From assembly GCA_014649155.1 (NCBI GenBank), contig BMSM01000021.1, positions 1-64,000 on the forward strand: 64,000 nucleotides of DNA. Direction: 5' to 3'. Made by a program: the position numbers and the translations under genes. Shown piece after piece: positions 32,198 through 40,876 of this stretch; positions within the stretch are counted from its first letter, which is position 1, and each line of letters begins with the position of its first letter. The notes under the pieces are model-generated. The model did not search any database and had not been told where the DNA came from. It was given only the letters and a program-made list of their open reading frames with translations. The DNA comes from Streptomyces griseoviridis. GTDB taxonomy: Bacteria; Actinomycetota; Actinomycetes; Streptomycetales; Streptomycetaceae.

Positions 32198-33687
32198 TCC
32201 GGCTGCGTCTGGACGTTCAGCTCGTCCAGCCGGACCCTCTTGGCCGGGTCCGTGCGCCGGTCGCTGAGCTTGAGCACGTCGAAGCCCTTGGCGATGTCGT
32301 TCGAGTAGATGTAGCCGTTGTAGTAGTACGCCGACCAGGAACCGCCGGTCACCATCGTCTCGGTGCTCAGCGGGCCGCGCTCGAAGTAGGCGATCTCCTT
32401 CGGCTTCGAGGAGTCGGTGAAGTCCCAGACGGAGACGCCGCCCTGGTACCAGGCCTGGACCATCAGGTCCTTGCCCTTGACCGGGATCAGCGAGCCGTTG
32501 TGGGCGACGCAGTTCTCCGTGTCGGCCTGGTGGCGCGGGATCTTGTAGTAGCTGCGGAAGACGAGCTTGCTCTTCTCGCCCTTGCCGACGATGTCGTAGA
32601 TGCCGTCGGCGCCGCGGTTCGGGCCGATCTCCGCGTTGCAGGTGGCCGCGCCGCCGCCGCCCAGCTCGTCGGTGAAGACGACCTTCCCGGCGGTCTGGTT
32701 GAAGGTCGCGGAGTGCCAGAACGCGAAGTTGACGTTGTCCTGGACGCGGTCGATGACCTTCGGGTGCTCCGGGTCCTTGATGGAGAACAGGATGCCGTCG
32801 CCCATGCAGGCGCCGGCCGCCAGGTCCTTCGAGGGCAGCACGGTGATGTCGTGGCAGCCGGTGGTCTTGGTGACCCCGGGGTTGGTCGGCGCGCCCGGGT
32901 TGCCGCCGCCGTCGGGGCCCTCACCGGGGAACAGCACCGGGAAGCCGACAACCGCCGCCTTCTCGGGGGCGCTGCGCGGCACCTTGATGACCGAGATGCC
33001 GTCGTGCGGCGGCTGGCAGTCGGGGTACGCGGCGTTCGGCGAGTACGAGGAGACGTAGACGTAGACGTCGCGGCGCTCGGGCACGATCGTGTGGGTGTGC
33101 GAGCCGCAGGCGGTCTCGACGGCGGCGACGTACTTCGGATTGCGCACGTCGCTGATGTCGAAGACCTTCATGCCCTCCCAGGAGGACTTCTCGGTCACCG
33201 GCTGGGTGGTGCTGTTGCAACTGTCGTCGCTGCGCGAGGAGTCGGTCGACAGGAACAGCAGGTCGCCGGAGACGGAGATGTCGTTCTGCGAGCCCGGGCA
33301 GAGCACCTGGGAGACGGTCTTCGGCTTCTTCGGGTTGCTGATGTCGAAGACGCGGAAGCCGTCGTAGTTGCCGGCGAAGGCGTACTTCCCCTGGAAGGCC
33401 AGGTCCGAGTTGGTGCCCGGCAGGACGTCCTTGGGGACGTTGACGAGGTGCTCCAGGTTGGCCGAGTGGACGATCTCGTCCTGGCCGGGTATCTCGCCGC
33501 TCGCTATCGCCTCGGCCGCCTCGGCCCGCGCGCTCTTGGAGACCCCCTTCGTCGCGGCCGGCCCGTCCCCGGGGTCGGGGGTCGCCGCCGCCGGTGACGC
33601 GGTGAGCAGCGCGGCCAGCAGCCCGGCGGCCGCCGTGGCAACTCCCAGGCGTCTGCGCCGTGTTCTCGGGTCGTTCAACAGGATCAC
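32185..33687 (-). CDS. Secreted LVIVD-repeat beta-propeller protein
   Basis: A 500-residue exported protein. An Arg-rich N-terminus (RTRRRRLG), hydrophobic core and ASPAAA cleavage site form the signal peptide. The rest contains repeated blades such as YDGFRVFDISNPKKPKTV, EGMKVFDISDVRNPKYV and GVSVWDFTDSSKPKEI, characteristic of the LVIVD propeller family. Several Cys residues suggest disulfides. Function is unknown; it probably binds a ligand outside the cell. The start GTG 33687 has GGGAGGAAG before it. It is divergent from the DUF305 lipoprotein. Confidence 0.86.
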   Translation of the reverse strand: MILLNDPRTRRRRLGVATAAAGLLAALLTASPAAATPDPGDGPAATKGVSKSARAEAAEAIASGEIPGQDEIVHSANLEHLVNVPKDVLPGTNSDLAFQGKYAFAGNYDGFRVFDISNPKKPKTVSQVLCPGSQNDISVSGDLLFLSTDSSRSDDSCNSTTQPVTEKSSWEGMKVFDISDVRNPKYVAAVETACGSHTHTIVPERRDVYVYVSSYSPNAAYPDCQPPHDGISVIKVPRSAPEKAAVVGFPVLFPGEGPDGGGNPGAPTNPGVTKTTGCHDITVLPSKDLAAGACMGDGILFSIKDPEHPKVIDRVQDNVNFAFWHSATFNQTAGKVVFTDELGGGGAATCNAEIGPNRGADGIYDIVGKGEKSKLVFRSYYKIPRHQADTENCVAHNGSLIPVKGKDLMVQAWYQGGVSVWDFTDSSKPKEIAYFERGPLSTETMVTGGSWSAYYYNGYIYSNDIAKGFDVLKLSDRRTDPAKRVRLDELNVQTQPDYFD

Positions 33688-33877
33688 TGCTTCCTCCCTG
33701 GTTCCGTTCGCGGGGGAACGGTGTACGCACCCCGCAGTATCGTCGTCGCCATGCTCATACCAACAGGGGGCAACAGACTCGTAATGAAGTTTTTTGATCA
33801 CTGGCGCGCGGAAGCGTGCTAGGACGGTCACGACACTCACGAGGTGTCCCCCGCCCCGGCTGTTCCAGGAGGTCGTA

Positions 33878-34537
33878 GTGCCCTTCCGTCCCGCGTCCCG
33901 CGCCTCGTTCGTCACGGTCTCGTTGACCGCCCTGGCCGTGCTGGGGCTCGGGGCCTGCGATTTTGGCGGGAAGTCCGACGCGGCCACGTCCTCCGGCCCC
34001 TCGGTGATCGCGCCCGGCAGGCCGGGCGAGGACAACCGCACGCTGTCCGCGCGGGACGCCGAGGCGCAGCGCGCCGACGACGACTCCCCCAACTCCGCCG
34101 ACGTCGAGTACGCGCGCATGATGATCCAGCACCACGCCCAGGCGCTGGTGATGACGGACCTCGCGCCCGAGCACGCCGCCTCGCAGAAGGTGAGGCGCCT
34201 CGCCGAACGGATCGCCGCGTCGCAGGAGCCGGAGATCGCCACCATGCGGGGCTGGCTGAAGGAGCACGGCAAGGCGGAGACGGCGACGGGCGGCGCGCAC
34301 GACCACGCGACGATGCCCGGGATGGCGACCGACGCGCAGCTGAAGCAGTTGCGCGCGGCCCGGGGCACCGCGTTCGACCAGCTCTTCCTCACCCTGATGA
34401 TCACCCATCACCAGGGGGCGATCACCATGGCCGCGGACGTGAAGGCGCAGGGCAACAACGTCCGGATCGAGGAGATGGCCGACGACGTGGTCGCACAGCA
34501 GACCAGCGAGATCGCGCGGATGCGGGAGATGCTCTGA
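33878..34537 (+). CDS. DUF305 lipoprotein
   Basis: A 219-residue lipoprotein with a lipobox (LGLGAC) after a short hydrophobic core. The mature part has the two DUF305 ferritin-like helical motifs, YARMMIQHHAQALVMTD and LMITHHQGAITMA, each with a His-His pair and nearby Met residues that could bind copper or another metal. AGGAGGT gives an ideal ribosome site for GTG 33878. DUF305 proteins are linked to metal handling in actinobacteria, though the exact role is unclear. It shares a divergent promoter region with the LVIVD protein. Confidence 0.87.
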   Translation: MPFRPASRASFVTVSLTALAVLGLGACDFGGKSDAATSSGPSVIAPGRPGEDNRTLSARDAEAQRADDDSPNSADVEYARMMIQHHAQALVMTDLAPEHAASQKVRRLAERIAASQEPEIATMRGWLKEHGKAETATGGAHDHATMPGMATDAQLKQLRAARGTAFDQLFLTLMITHHQGAITMAADVKAQGNNVRIEEMADDVVAQQTSEIARMREML

Positions 34538-34553
34538 CCGGCCGGAGCTCCGG

Positions 34554-35078
34554 TCAGCGCCGCAGGTGACGCGGCGTGAGCAGGCCCGCGTCCCGGGCCC
34601 GGCCGATCAGCCGCAGCGCCCCGCGCCGGCTCTCCCCGGTCGCCCGCATCACCGCGAGGACGGGGTCCGCGCCGCGTTCCTGAGCGGTCCGGTACTCCCG
34701 CGCCACCATCGGCGGCGTCTCCGCGCCGGACGGCCGTACGGCGGGCCGGGCATGCCGTACGGCGGCGGGTGCGCCGTCGGCGCGGGCGGCCCCGCACGCC
34801 TCGGCGAGGGGGTCCTCCAGCCACTCCCCGAGCAGTGCCAGGTCGTCGAGGCCGAGGGCCGGCCGGGCCCGTACGTCCTCCAGGCCGACGCCCTCCGGGG
34901 ACACCACGGCCAGCGCCTCGACGCTCGCGCCGTCGGCGAAGACCAGCCGGACGTCGAACCACGAGGCGAGGGAGCCGTCCGCGCGGACGTTCCACGCGTG
35001 CCGCACGGTGACCTCGCCGTCCTGCGGGCAGCGGTCGCAGAGCCGGAGGGAACGAGGGACACGGGTGGGTTCGGGCAC
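34554..35078 (-). CDS. Conserved actinobacterial protein, possibly DUF6214
   Basis: A 174-residue soluble protein I only tentatively place in DUF6214. It starts with a Cys pair (LRLCDRCPQ), continues with a beta-rich stretch (VRHAWNVRADGSLASWFDVRLVFADGASV) and ends with a helical segment (ADPVLAVMRATGESRRGALRLIGRARDAGLL) that could be a small DNA- or protein-binding unit. There is no signal or membrane helix. It is convergent with the DUF305 gene at 16 bases. No function can be given. Confidence 0.68.
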   Translation of the reverse strand: MPEPTRVPRSLRLCDRCPQDGEVTVRHAWNVRADGSLASWFDVRLVFADGASVEALAVVSPEGVGLEDVRARPALGLDDLALLGEWLEDPLAEACGAARADGAPAAVRHARPAVRPSGAETPPMVAREYRTAQERGADPVLAVMRATGESRRGALRLIGRARDAGLLTPRHLRR

Positions 35079-35174
35079 CCCCGGAACGTAACCGCATGAT
35101 CACATTCCATACGAACGGACACGCGCCGGGTGTCCCGCGCGGCACTCCGTCAGCGGACCGGCGGGCCCGTCCGG

Positions 35175-36155
35175 TCAGCCCCGCGGCGCGAGGAGGCCGA
35201 GTTCCGCCAGGCTCTCGGCGGTCTCCACGATCGTCGTCCCGGCGGGGCGCGGGACCCAGCCCAGTTCCTTCCGGGCCCGCTCGTTGTGGATGACCGGACG
35301 TCTCGGCTCCGGTCCCGGGACCTCCTCGGACGGGACCCGCGCGGCCCGTTCGCCGAGCCGGCTGCGCAGGGTCCGCGCGAGGTCGAGGAAGCTCATGGCG
35401 GGACCGTCCGCCAGGGCGAGGTACCGGCGGCCCGCGGCGCCGGGCGCGGCCATCGCGCGCAGATGCAGGTCCGCGACGTCGCGGACGTCCGCGACCCCGA
35501 AGTACTGACGGGGCACGGCGGTCGTCGTCCCGTCCAGCATCGACTTGACGAGCTGGGTCGAGGAGCGCAGTTCGGTGATGAGGGTGGGCCCGAGGATGAA
35601 CGTCGGGTTGACGGTGACGAGTTCGAGGTCGCCGCCCTCGCGTTCCATCAGGTCCCACGCGGCCCGTTCGGCGATCGCCTTGGAGCGCGGGTACGGTGCG
35701 AGGCCCGGGGTGCCGGGGTCGGTCCAGTCGTCCTCGGTGTACTCGGCGTCCGGCTTGGGCGAGTAGCCGACCGCCGCGAACGACGAGGTGAGGACGGTGC
35801 GCCGGGCGTCTGCGTCCCGGGCGGCGCGCAGCACCCGCAGCACGCCCTCACGGGCGGGGACGATCAGTTCGTCCGGGTCCTTCGGCTGCCGGACCGGGAT
35901 GGGCGAGGCGACGTGGTGGACCTCGTCGCAGCCGGCCAGTGCCGCGGGCCAGCCGTCGTCGCTCATCAGGTCGGCGGCGACGACCTCGAGACCGCCGTCG
36001 TCGGCGCCGCCGCGGCGCACCGCCGCGCGCAGCCCCGCCTCGCGGGCGGCCGTCGAGCGGACGGTGGCGCGCACCTCCCTGCCCTCCCGCAGCAGCGCGG
36101 CGATCAGGTGCGTCGCCAGGTATCCGGACCCGCCGGTGACAAGTGCCTTGCTCAT
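35175..36155 (-). CDS. NAD-dependent epimerase/dehydrogenase-type reductase
   Basis: A 326-residue extended SDR. The N-terminal TGGSGYLATHLIAALL (TGxxGxxxxxL) loop binds NAD(P). The catalytic YPRSKAIAERAAW provides the YxxxK pair, preceded by LTSSFAAVGY. It resembles dihydroflavonol-4-reductase-like aldehyde reductases. Its ATG overlaps the stop of the MerR gene (ATGA), so the regulator and enzyme form an operon probably induced by an aldehyde or other electrophile. The ligand is unknown. Confidence 0.87.
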   Translation of the reverse strand: MSKALVTGGSGYLATHLIAALLREGREVRATVRSTAAREAGLRAAVRRGGADDGGLEVVAADLMSDDGWPAALAGCDEVHHVASPIPVRQPKDPDELIVPAREGVLRVLRAARDADARRTVLTSSFAAVGYSPKPDAEYTEDDWTDPGTPGLAPYPRSKAIAERAAWDLMEREGGDLELVTVNPTFILGPTLITELRSSTQLVKSMLDGTTTAVPRQYFGVADVRDVADLHLRAMAAPGAAGRRYLALADGPAMSFLDLARTLRSRLGERAARVPSEEVPGPEPRRPVIHNERARKELGWVPRPAGTTIVETAESLAELGLLAPRG

Positions 36156-36589
36156 GCCGCCCCTTCCAGACGGCCCGCCGCCGTCATCACGCGTCGGGTC
36201 GCCTCGGCCTCGGCGACGGCGTCGCCGCGGTCCCGGGCGTCCCACATCGCCGCCTTCTCGCGCAGGTAGTCGAGCCGGGCCCGCTGGGCGGCCAGCTCCT
36301 CCTCGGCCCGCCGCGCGTGCCGCAGCAGCAGATCGCGCTGCTCGGCCGCCGCCGCCCGGCCGCGGGCCCGGTTGGCCATGTAGGTCCGCATGTCCCCGAT
36401 GCCGACGCCCGCGGCGCGCAGGCAGGCCAGCATGTCCAGCTGGTCGAGGTCGTCCTGCCGGTACCGCCGGTGTCCGCTGGTCCCGTCGCGGTCCACCGGG
36501 CCGATCAGGCCCACGTCCTCGTAGTAGCGCAGCGTGGGTTCACTCAGCCCGCTACGCCGGGATACGTCCCGAATGGTGAAAGTCGCCAT
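36152..36589 (-). CDS. MerR family transcriptional regulator
   Basis: A 145-residue MerR regulator. The N-terminal winged helix is typical: TIRDVSRRSGLSEPTLRYYE, then DGTSGHRRYRQDDLDQLDML. A long dimerisation helix ends in a short tail without clustered Cys, so it is not a metal sensor of the classical type. It belongs to the NmlR/AdhR-like short group that controls reductases, which fits the coupled downstream reductase. Its own promoter contains a MerR-type palindrome overlapping a TTGACC -35 box. Confidence 0.87.
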   Translation of the reverse strand: MATFTIRDVSRRSGLSEPTLRYYEDVGLIGPVDRDGTSGHRRYRQDDLDQLDMLACLRAAGVGIGDMRTYMANRARGRAAAAEQRDLLLRHARRAEEELAAQRARLDYLREKAAMWDARDRGDAVAEAEATRRVMTAAGRLEGAA

Positions 36590-36606
36590 GGCGTCAGCAG
36601 AACACA

Positions 36607-36626
36607 CTCCAAGCGCTTGAGGTCAA
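36607..36626 (-). promoter_or_regulatory. MerR-type operator of the merR/reductase operon
   Basis: A near-perfect palindrome, CTCCAAGCGCTTGAG (36607-36621), directly adjoins TTGACC (36621-36626 read on the minus strand). The palindrome lies in the spacer region, as in MerR-controlled promoters. The -10 box is weak. Confidence 0.58.
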
Positions 36627-36771
36627 GGCCGCCGGCCGGCCGTCCACGCGGACACACGGCGGCAACACGGCGGAAATCAACAAACTGTTCAAGGCGCTTA
36701 CGGTCACTGGCTGTCGGCACCTCCCCCACGTGTGCCCCGTCCTGTCCCCACTCCGCAGCCCAGGAGCGCCC

Positions 36772-38202
36772 ATGGCCACGTCCACGCCCGTGCACCCCGT
36801 CGACGCGATACCACCCGTACGCCAGTTGGCCGCCTTCGGCCTCCAGCACGTCCTGGCCATGTACGCGGGTGCGGTGGCCGTCCCGCTGATCGTGGGCGGG
36901 GCGATGAAGCTGCCGCCGGCGGACCTGGCGTACCTGATCACCGCCGACCTGCTGGTCTGCGGCATCGCCACCCTCATCCAGTGCGTCGGCTTCTGGCGGT
37001 TCGGGGTACGGCTGCCGATCATGCAGGGCTGCACGTTCGCCGCGGTGTCCCCGATGGTGATGATCGGGACGACCGGCGGCGGGCTGCCCGCGATCTACGG
37101 CGCGGTGATCGTCGCGGGGCTGGCGATCATGCTGCTGGCGCCGGTCTTCGGGCGGCTGCTGCGGTTCTTCCCGCCGTTGGTGACGGGCACCGTCATCCTG
37201 ATCATCGGCGTCTCGCTGATGCCGGTGGCGGGCAACTGGGTCGCGGGCGGCTCGGGCGCGGCGGACTTCGGTGACCCGGGGAATCTGGGGCTCGCGGCGT
37301 TCGTCCTCGTCGTGGTGCTCGCGGTGCAGCGGTTCGCGCCGGCCTTCCTCAGCCGGATCGCGGTGCTGATCGGCATCGCGGCCGGGCTGGTGGTCGCGGT
37401 GCCGTTCGGGTTCACCGACTTCGGCGGGGTCGCGGACGCCGGCTGGGTCGGGATCAGTACGCCGTTCCACTTCGGGGCGCCGGTCTTCGAGGCGTCGGCG
37501 ATCGTCTCGATGCTGGTGGTGGCCCTGGTGTGCATGACGGAGACCACGGGCGACTTCATCGCGGTCGGCGAGATGACCGGCCGGAAGGCCGAGCCACGCT
37601 CCCTGGCGGACGGGCTGCGCGCCGACGGACTGTCCACGGTCCTCGGCGGGGTCTTCAACACCTTCCCGTACACGGCCTTCGCGCAGAACGTCGGCCTGGT
37701 GGGCATGACCCGGGTGCGCAGCCGCTGGGTGGTGGCCGCGGCGGGCGGGATGCTGGTGCTGCTCGGCCTGCTGCCCAAGCTGGGCGCGGTGGTGGCGGCG
37801 ATCCCCGCGCCGGTGCTCGGCGGGGCGGGCCTGGTGATGTTCGGGACGGTGGCGGCGAGCGGGCTGCGCACCCTCTCCGAGGCCGGCTTCGAGGGCAACC
37901 ACAACCTCACGGTGGTGGCCGTGTCGCTGGCGGTCGGCCTGCTGCCGGTCGGGGTGCCGACCGTGTACGACGCGTTCCCGGCCTGGTTCCAGACGGTGAT
38001 GCACAGCGGCATCAGCGCGGGGTGCCTGACGGCGATCGTGCTGAACCTGCTCTTCAACCACCTCCCGGGGCGGTCCGCCGCCGGGGCCGGGGAACCGGCG
38101 GCGGGCGTCCCCACCGAGCCCGCCGGGACGGCCGCCCGGACCCAGGGCCTGTCGTTCGGATCAGGTCGCGGGGAATCGGCTGCGCCTTCCTCGCGCCGGT
38201 GA
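36772..38202 (+). CDS. NCS2 family nucleobase:cation symporter
   Basis: A 476-residue permease of the NCS2 (uracil/xanthine) family with about 14 membrane segments. Signature regions are GLQHVLAMYAGAVAVPLIVGG near the N-terminus, CMTETTGDFIAVGEMTGRK, and the QNVGLVGMTRVRSRWVV segment, which matches the conserved QNxGxxxxTxxxSR motif. It imports a purine or pyrimidine with protons or sodium. AGGAG precedes ATG 36772. The last roughly 20 codons lie inside a MITE-like inverted-repeat element, so the C-terminal tail (GLSFGSGRGESAAPSSRR) is probably element-derived. Confidence 0.88.
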   Translation: MATSTPVHPVDAIPPVRQLAAFGLQHVLAMYAGAVAVPLIVGGAMKLPPADLAYLITADLLVCGIATLIQCVGFWRFGVRLPIMQGCTFAAVSPMVMIGTTGGGLPAIYGAVIVAGLAIMLLAPVFGRLLRFFPPLVTGTVILIIGVSLMPVAGNWVAGGSGAADFGDPGNLGLAAFVLVVVLAVQRFAPAFLSRIAVLIGIAAGLVVAVPFGFTDFGGVADAGWVGISTPFHFGAPVFEASAIVSMLVVALVCMTETTGDFIAVGEMTGRKAEPRSLADGLRADGLSTVLGGVFNTFPYTAFAQNVGLVGMTRVRSRWVVAAAGGMLVLLGLLPKLGAVVAAIPAPVLGGAGLVMFGTVAASGLRTLSEAGFEGNHNLTVVAVSLAVGLLPVGVPTVYDAFPAWFQTVMHSGISAGCLTAIVLNLLFNHLPGRSAAGAGEPAAGVPTEPAGTAARTQGLSFGSGRGESAAPSSRR

Positions 38203-38330
38203 GCGGGGCCTGGTGCGTGCGGACGCAAGGCGGAACAGGGAGTCGACGCGGAGCGTCGGCGAGTGACGACAACGCGGCAGGTGCGCGTGCCAGGCCCCGC
38301 GTCCGCGGCGTGATCCGAACGACAGGCCCT
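38144..38330. mobile_element. 187-bp MITE-like palindromic element
   Basis: Perfect 20-bp terminal inverted repeats (38144-38163 and 38311-38330) bear the core CCTGTCGTTCGGATCA. Internal arms GCGGGGCCTGG (38203-38213) and CCAGGCCCCGC (38290-38300) are also perfectly inverted, so the whole element can fold. It carries no gene. It covers the last 59 bases of the permease gene and ends 17 bases before the stop of the PaaX-type gene. I recall similar ends on multi-copy short elements in Streptomyces. No clear target-site duplication is seen. Confidence 0.75.
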
Positions 38331-38347
38331 CACCGGTCCGGTCCGGC

Positions 38348-39079
38348 CTAGGCCGCCTGTTCCCGCTGGTAGGCGGTGTAGGCGTCCCGCAGGGCCGGGC
38401 CCGGCCAGTCGGCGGGGAGGAGGGCCGGCGGGAGGACCGGGTCGGCGAGCAGGTGGCGGACGACGGCCGCGAAGGCGGCGAGGCGGCCGGCCGGGCGGTC
38501 CGTGTCCTCGACGCGGCCGAGCAGGGCGCGGGCCGTCGCGGCCCAGGCGTCCAGCGGCCACAGCTCCGCGGCGAGGGCCCGCGCCGGGCGGGCCGGGCGC
38601 GCGGTGCCGCGCTCGGCCACCGCGTCCAGCCCGGCGGGCAGCGCGCGGCGCAGGTTGGCGGGGCGCAGCCAGACGCCCTCGCGCAGTTCGGCGAGGCGCA
38701 GGGCGGTGAGGCGGGCGCGCAGGTCGGCGCGCGCGGCGGGGCTCCGGCCGCCGGCGGTGACCACGACCAGCTCCCAGTCACCGTCCCACGCGCGCGTGTG
38801 CGGCCGTACCGCCTCGTCCTGGCGGCGCTGCCGCTCCAGGAGCCGGTCGCCGATCCGGTAGCCGGTGTCCGTGCGCCGCAGGTCGCCGGCGGCCGTCATC
38901 CGGCTCAGCGCCGCCCGCGCGGTGGAGCCGCCCACGTCGAAGCGCTCCGCCAGCCGCACCAGTTCCCGCGCCGGCAGCTCGGGCGGATGGCTGCCGAGCA
39001 GCAGGCTGAGCAGGACCGACCGCGCGGACAGCGGACGCGGGACGAGGTCACCGCCGGGCACAGGGTCGTCGATCCGCAT
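38348..39079 (-). CDS. PaaX family transcriptional regulator
   Basis: A 243-residue regulator of the PaaX type: N-terminal winged helix (LSARSVLLSLLLGSHPPELP, then ELVRLAERFDVGGSTARAALSRM) and a long C-terminal domain. PaaX of E. coli represses phenylacetate genes in response to phenylacetyl-CoA; a CoA thioester is a plausible ligand here too, given the divergent acyl-CoA dehydrogenase-family gene. Intergenic inverted repeats at 39105-39144 are probable targets. Its 3' end lies 17 bases from a MITE-like element. Confidence 0.83.
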   Translation of the reverse strand: MRIDDPVPGGDLVPRPLSARSVLLSLLLGSHPPELPARELVRLAERFDVGGSTARAALSRMTAAGDLRRTDTGYRIGDRLLERQRRQDEAVRPHTRAWDGDWELVVVTAGGRSPAARADLRARLTALRLAELREGVWLRPANLRRALPAGLDAVAERGTARPARPARALAAELWPLDAWAATARALLGRVEDTDRPAGRLAAFAAVVRHLLADPVLPPALLPADWPGPALRDAYTAYQREQAA

Positions 39080-39104
39080 GGCTCCGTACTGTACGGGCGT
39101 CCGC

Positions 39105-39144
39105 GTGTTGCAGTATTGCTGCGTCCGTAGACACAGTGCAACAC
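39105..39144. promoter_or_regulatory. Inverted repeats between paaX-type and aidB-like genes
   Basis: GTGTTGCA (39105-39112) and TGCAACAC (39137-39144) are perfect 8-bp arms 24 bases apart in the 72-base divergent gap. A smaller repeat, GCAG-TATTG-CTGC, overlaps the left arm. A regulator dimer or pair bound here could control both genes. Confidence 0.6.
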
Positions 39145-39151
39145 TCGACTC

Positions 39152-40774
39152 ATGACGACCCACGACGTCACCAACCAGCCGCCGCCCCTCGCCCCCTACG
39201 ACGCCGCCGAGGACACCGCCCTGCTGGTGGGGGTGCGCCGGGAGGGGGCCGGATGGGCCGAGGAGGAGCTGCGGCGCCTCGGCCTGCGGGCGGGCTCGAC
39301 CGAGGCCCAGGAGTGGGGCGAGCTGGCCAACCTGCACGCGCCCGTCCTGCGCAGCCACGACCGGTACGGCCACCGGATCGACGAGGTCGAGTACCACCCG
39401 AGCTGGCACCACCTGATGCGGGCGGCGGTCGGCGCGGGGCTGGCCGGGGCGCCCTGGGCGGACGACCGGCCCGGCGCACACGTCGCACGGACCGCCGGCG
39501 GCCTCGTCTGGGGGCACACGGAGGCCGGGCACGGCTGTCCGACGTCGATGACGTACGCGGCCGTGCCCGTGCTGCGCCGCCGGCCCGACCTGGCGAAGCT
39601 GTACGAGCCGGGCCTCACCTCACGGGAGTACGAACCGGGGCTGCGGGCGCCCGCGGAGAAGCGGGGCCTGCTGGCCGGGATGGGGATGACGGAGAAGCAG
39701 GGCGGCTCCGACGTCCGGACCAACACCACGGCGGCGACGCCGACCGCGGAGTCCGGCGTGTACACGCTGCGCGGGCACAAGTGGTTCACGTCGGCCCCGA
39801 TGTGCGACCTGTTCCTGGTGCTGGCCCAGGCGCCCGGCGGCCTCTCCTGCTTCCTGGTGCCCCGGGTGCTGCCGGACGGCACCCGCAACACCTTCCGCGT
39901 CCAGCGCCTGAAGGACAAGCTCGGCAACCGCTCCAACGCCTCCTCGGAGCCGGAGTTCGACGGGACCGTGGCGTGGCTGGTCGGGCCGGAGGGACAGGGC
40001 GTCAAGACGATCATCGAGATGGTCAACTGCACCCGGCTGGACTGCGTGATGGCCTCGGCGACGCTGATGCGCAAGACCCTGGTGGAGGCCGGGCACCACG
40101 TACGGCACCGCGCCGCGTTCGGCGCCCGGCTGATCGACCAGCCGCTGATGCGCAACGTCCTGGCCGACCTCGCGCTGGAGTCGGAGGCCGCGACGACGCT
40201 CACGCTGCGGCTGGCCGGGGCCGCCGACCGGGCGGTGCGCGGGGACGCCGGGGAGGCGGTGTTCCGGCGGATCGCGACGGCCGTCGGCAAGTACTGGGTG
40301 ACCAAGCGCGGTCCGGCGTTCACCGCGGAGGCCCTGGAGTGCCTCGGCGGCAACGGCTACGTGGAGGAGTCGGGCATGCCCCGGCACTACCGCGAGGCCC
40401 CGCTGCTGTCGATCTGGGAGGGCTCGGGGAATGTCAACGCCCTGGACGTGCTGCGGGCGCTGGGCCGCGACCCCCGGACCGCCGACGCCCTGTTCGGGGA
40501 GCTGGCCCTGGCCCGGGGTGCGGACGCCCGGCTGGACGCGGCCGTGGTCCGGCTGAAGGAGCGCCTGGGCGGCGCCGCCGAGTCCGGTGCGCGCCGCCTC
40601 GTGGAACTGATGGCGCTCACCCTCCAGGCGTCCCTGCTGGTCCGGTACGCCCCGGCGGCGGTCGCCGACGCCTTCTGCGCGAGCCGGCTCGGCGGCGACT
40701 GGGGGCACTCCTTCGGCACCCTGCCCGACGGCGTCGCCACCGGTGCCGTCCTGGACCGCGCCCTGCCGCGCTGA
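39152..40774 (+). CDS. AidB-like acyl-CoA dehydrogenase family protein
   Basis: A 540-residue flavoprotein of the acyl-CoA dehydrogenase superfamily, with length and layout like E. coli AidB (DNA alkylation response). The FAD-contact segment is GMGMTEKQGGSDVRTN, followed by LRGHKWFTSAPMCD; near the C-terminal half are ECLGGNGYVEESGMPRHYREAPLLSIWEGSGNV and an extra domain beyond about residue 440 typical for AidB. AidB itself binds DNA and has weak dehydrogenase activity; whether this one shields DNA or oxidises a CoA ester cannot be told. It is divergent from a PaaX-type regulator that probably controls it. Confidence 0.86.
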   Translation: MTTHDVTNQPPPLAPYDAAEDTALLVGVRREGAGWAEEELRRLGLRAGSTEAQEWGELANLHAPVLRSHDRYGHRIDEVEYHPSWHHLMRAAVGAGLAGAPWADDRPGAHVARTAGGLVWGHTEAGHGCPTSMTYAAVPVLRRRPDLAKLYEPGLTSREYEPGLRAPAEKRGLLAGMGMTEKQGGSDVRTNTTAATPTAESGVYTLRGHKWFTSAPMCDLFLVLAQAPGGLSCFLVPRVLPDGTRNTFRVQRLKDKLGNRSNASSEPEFDGTVAWLVGPEGQGVKTIIEMVNCTRLDCVMASATLMRKTLVEAGHHVRHRAAFGARLIDQPLMRNVLADLALESEAATTLTLRLAGAADRAVRGDAGEAVFRRIATAVGKYWVTKRGPAFTAEALECLGGNGYVEESGMPRHYREAPLLSIWEGSGNVNALDVLRALGRDPRTADALFGELALARGADARLDAAVVRLKERLGGAAESGARRLVELMALTLQASLLVRYAPAAVADAFCASRLGGDWGHSFGTLPDGVATGAVLDRALPR

Positions 40775-40876
40775 CCTGCCTGGACGCCGTTCTCGGGGGC
40801 CGTTGTCAGTGGTGGGGTGCAGACTGGCCGCATCCGGGACGAAGGCGTCGACGGGGACGCCGCGGAGGTGATCGGC

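Noticed and set aside
33787-33799. T6 tract between the LVIVD and DUF305 genes as an intrinsic terminator
   Set aside because: No stable hairpin precedes it on either strand, and it lies between divergent starts.
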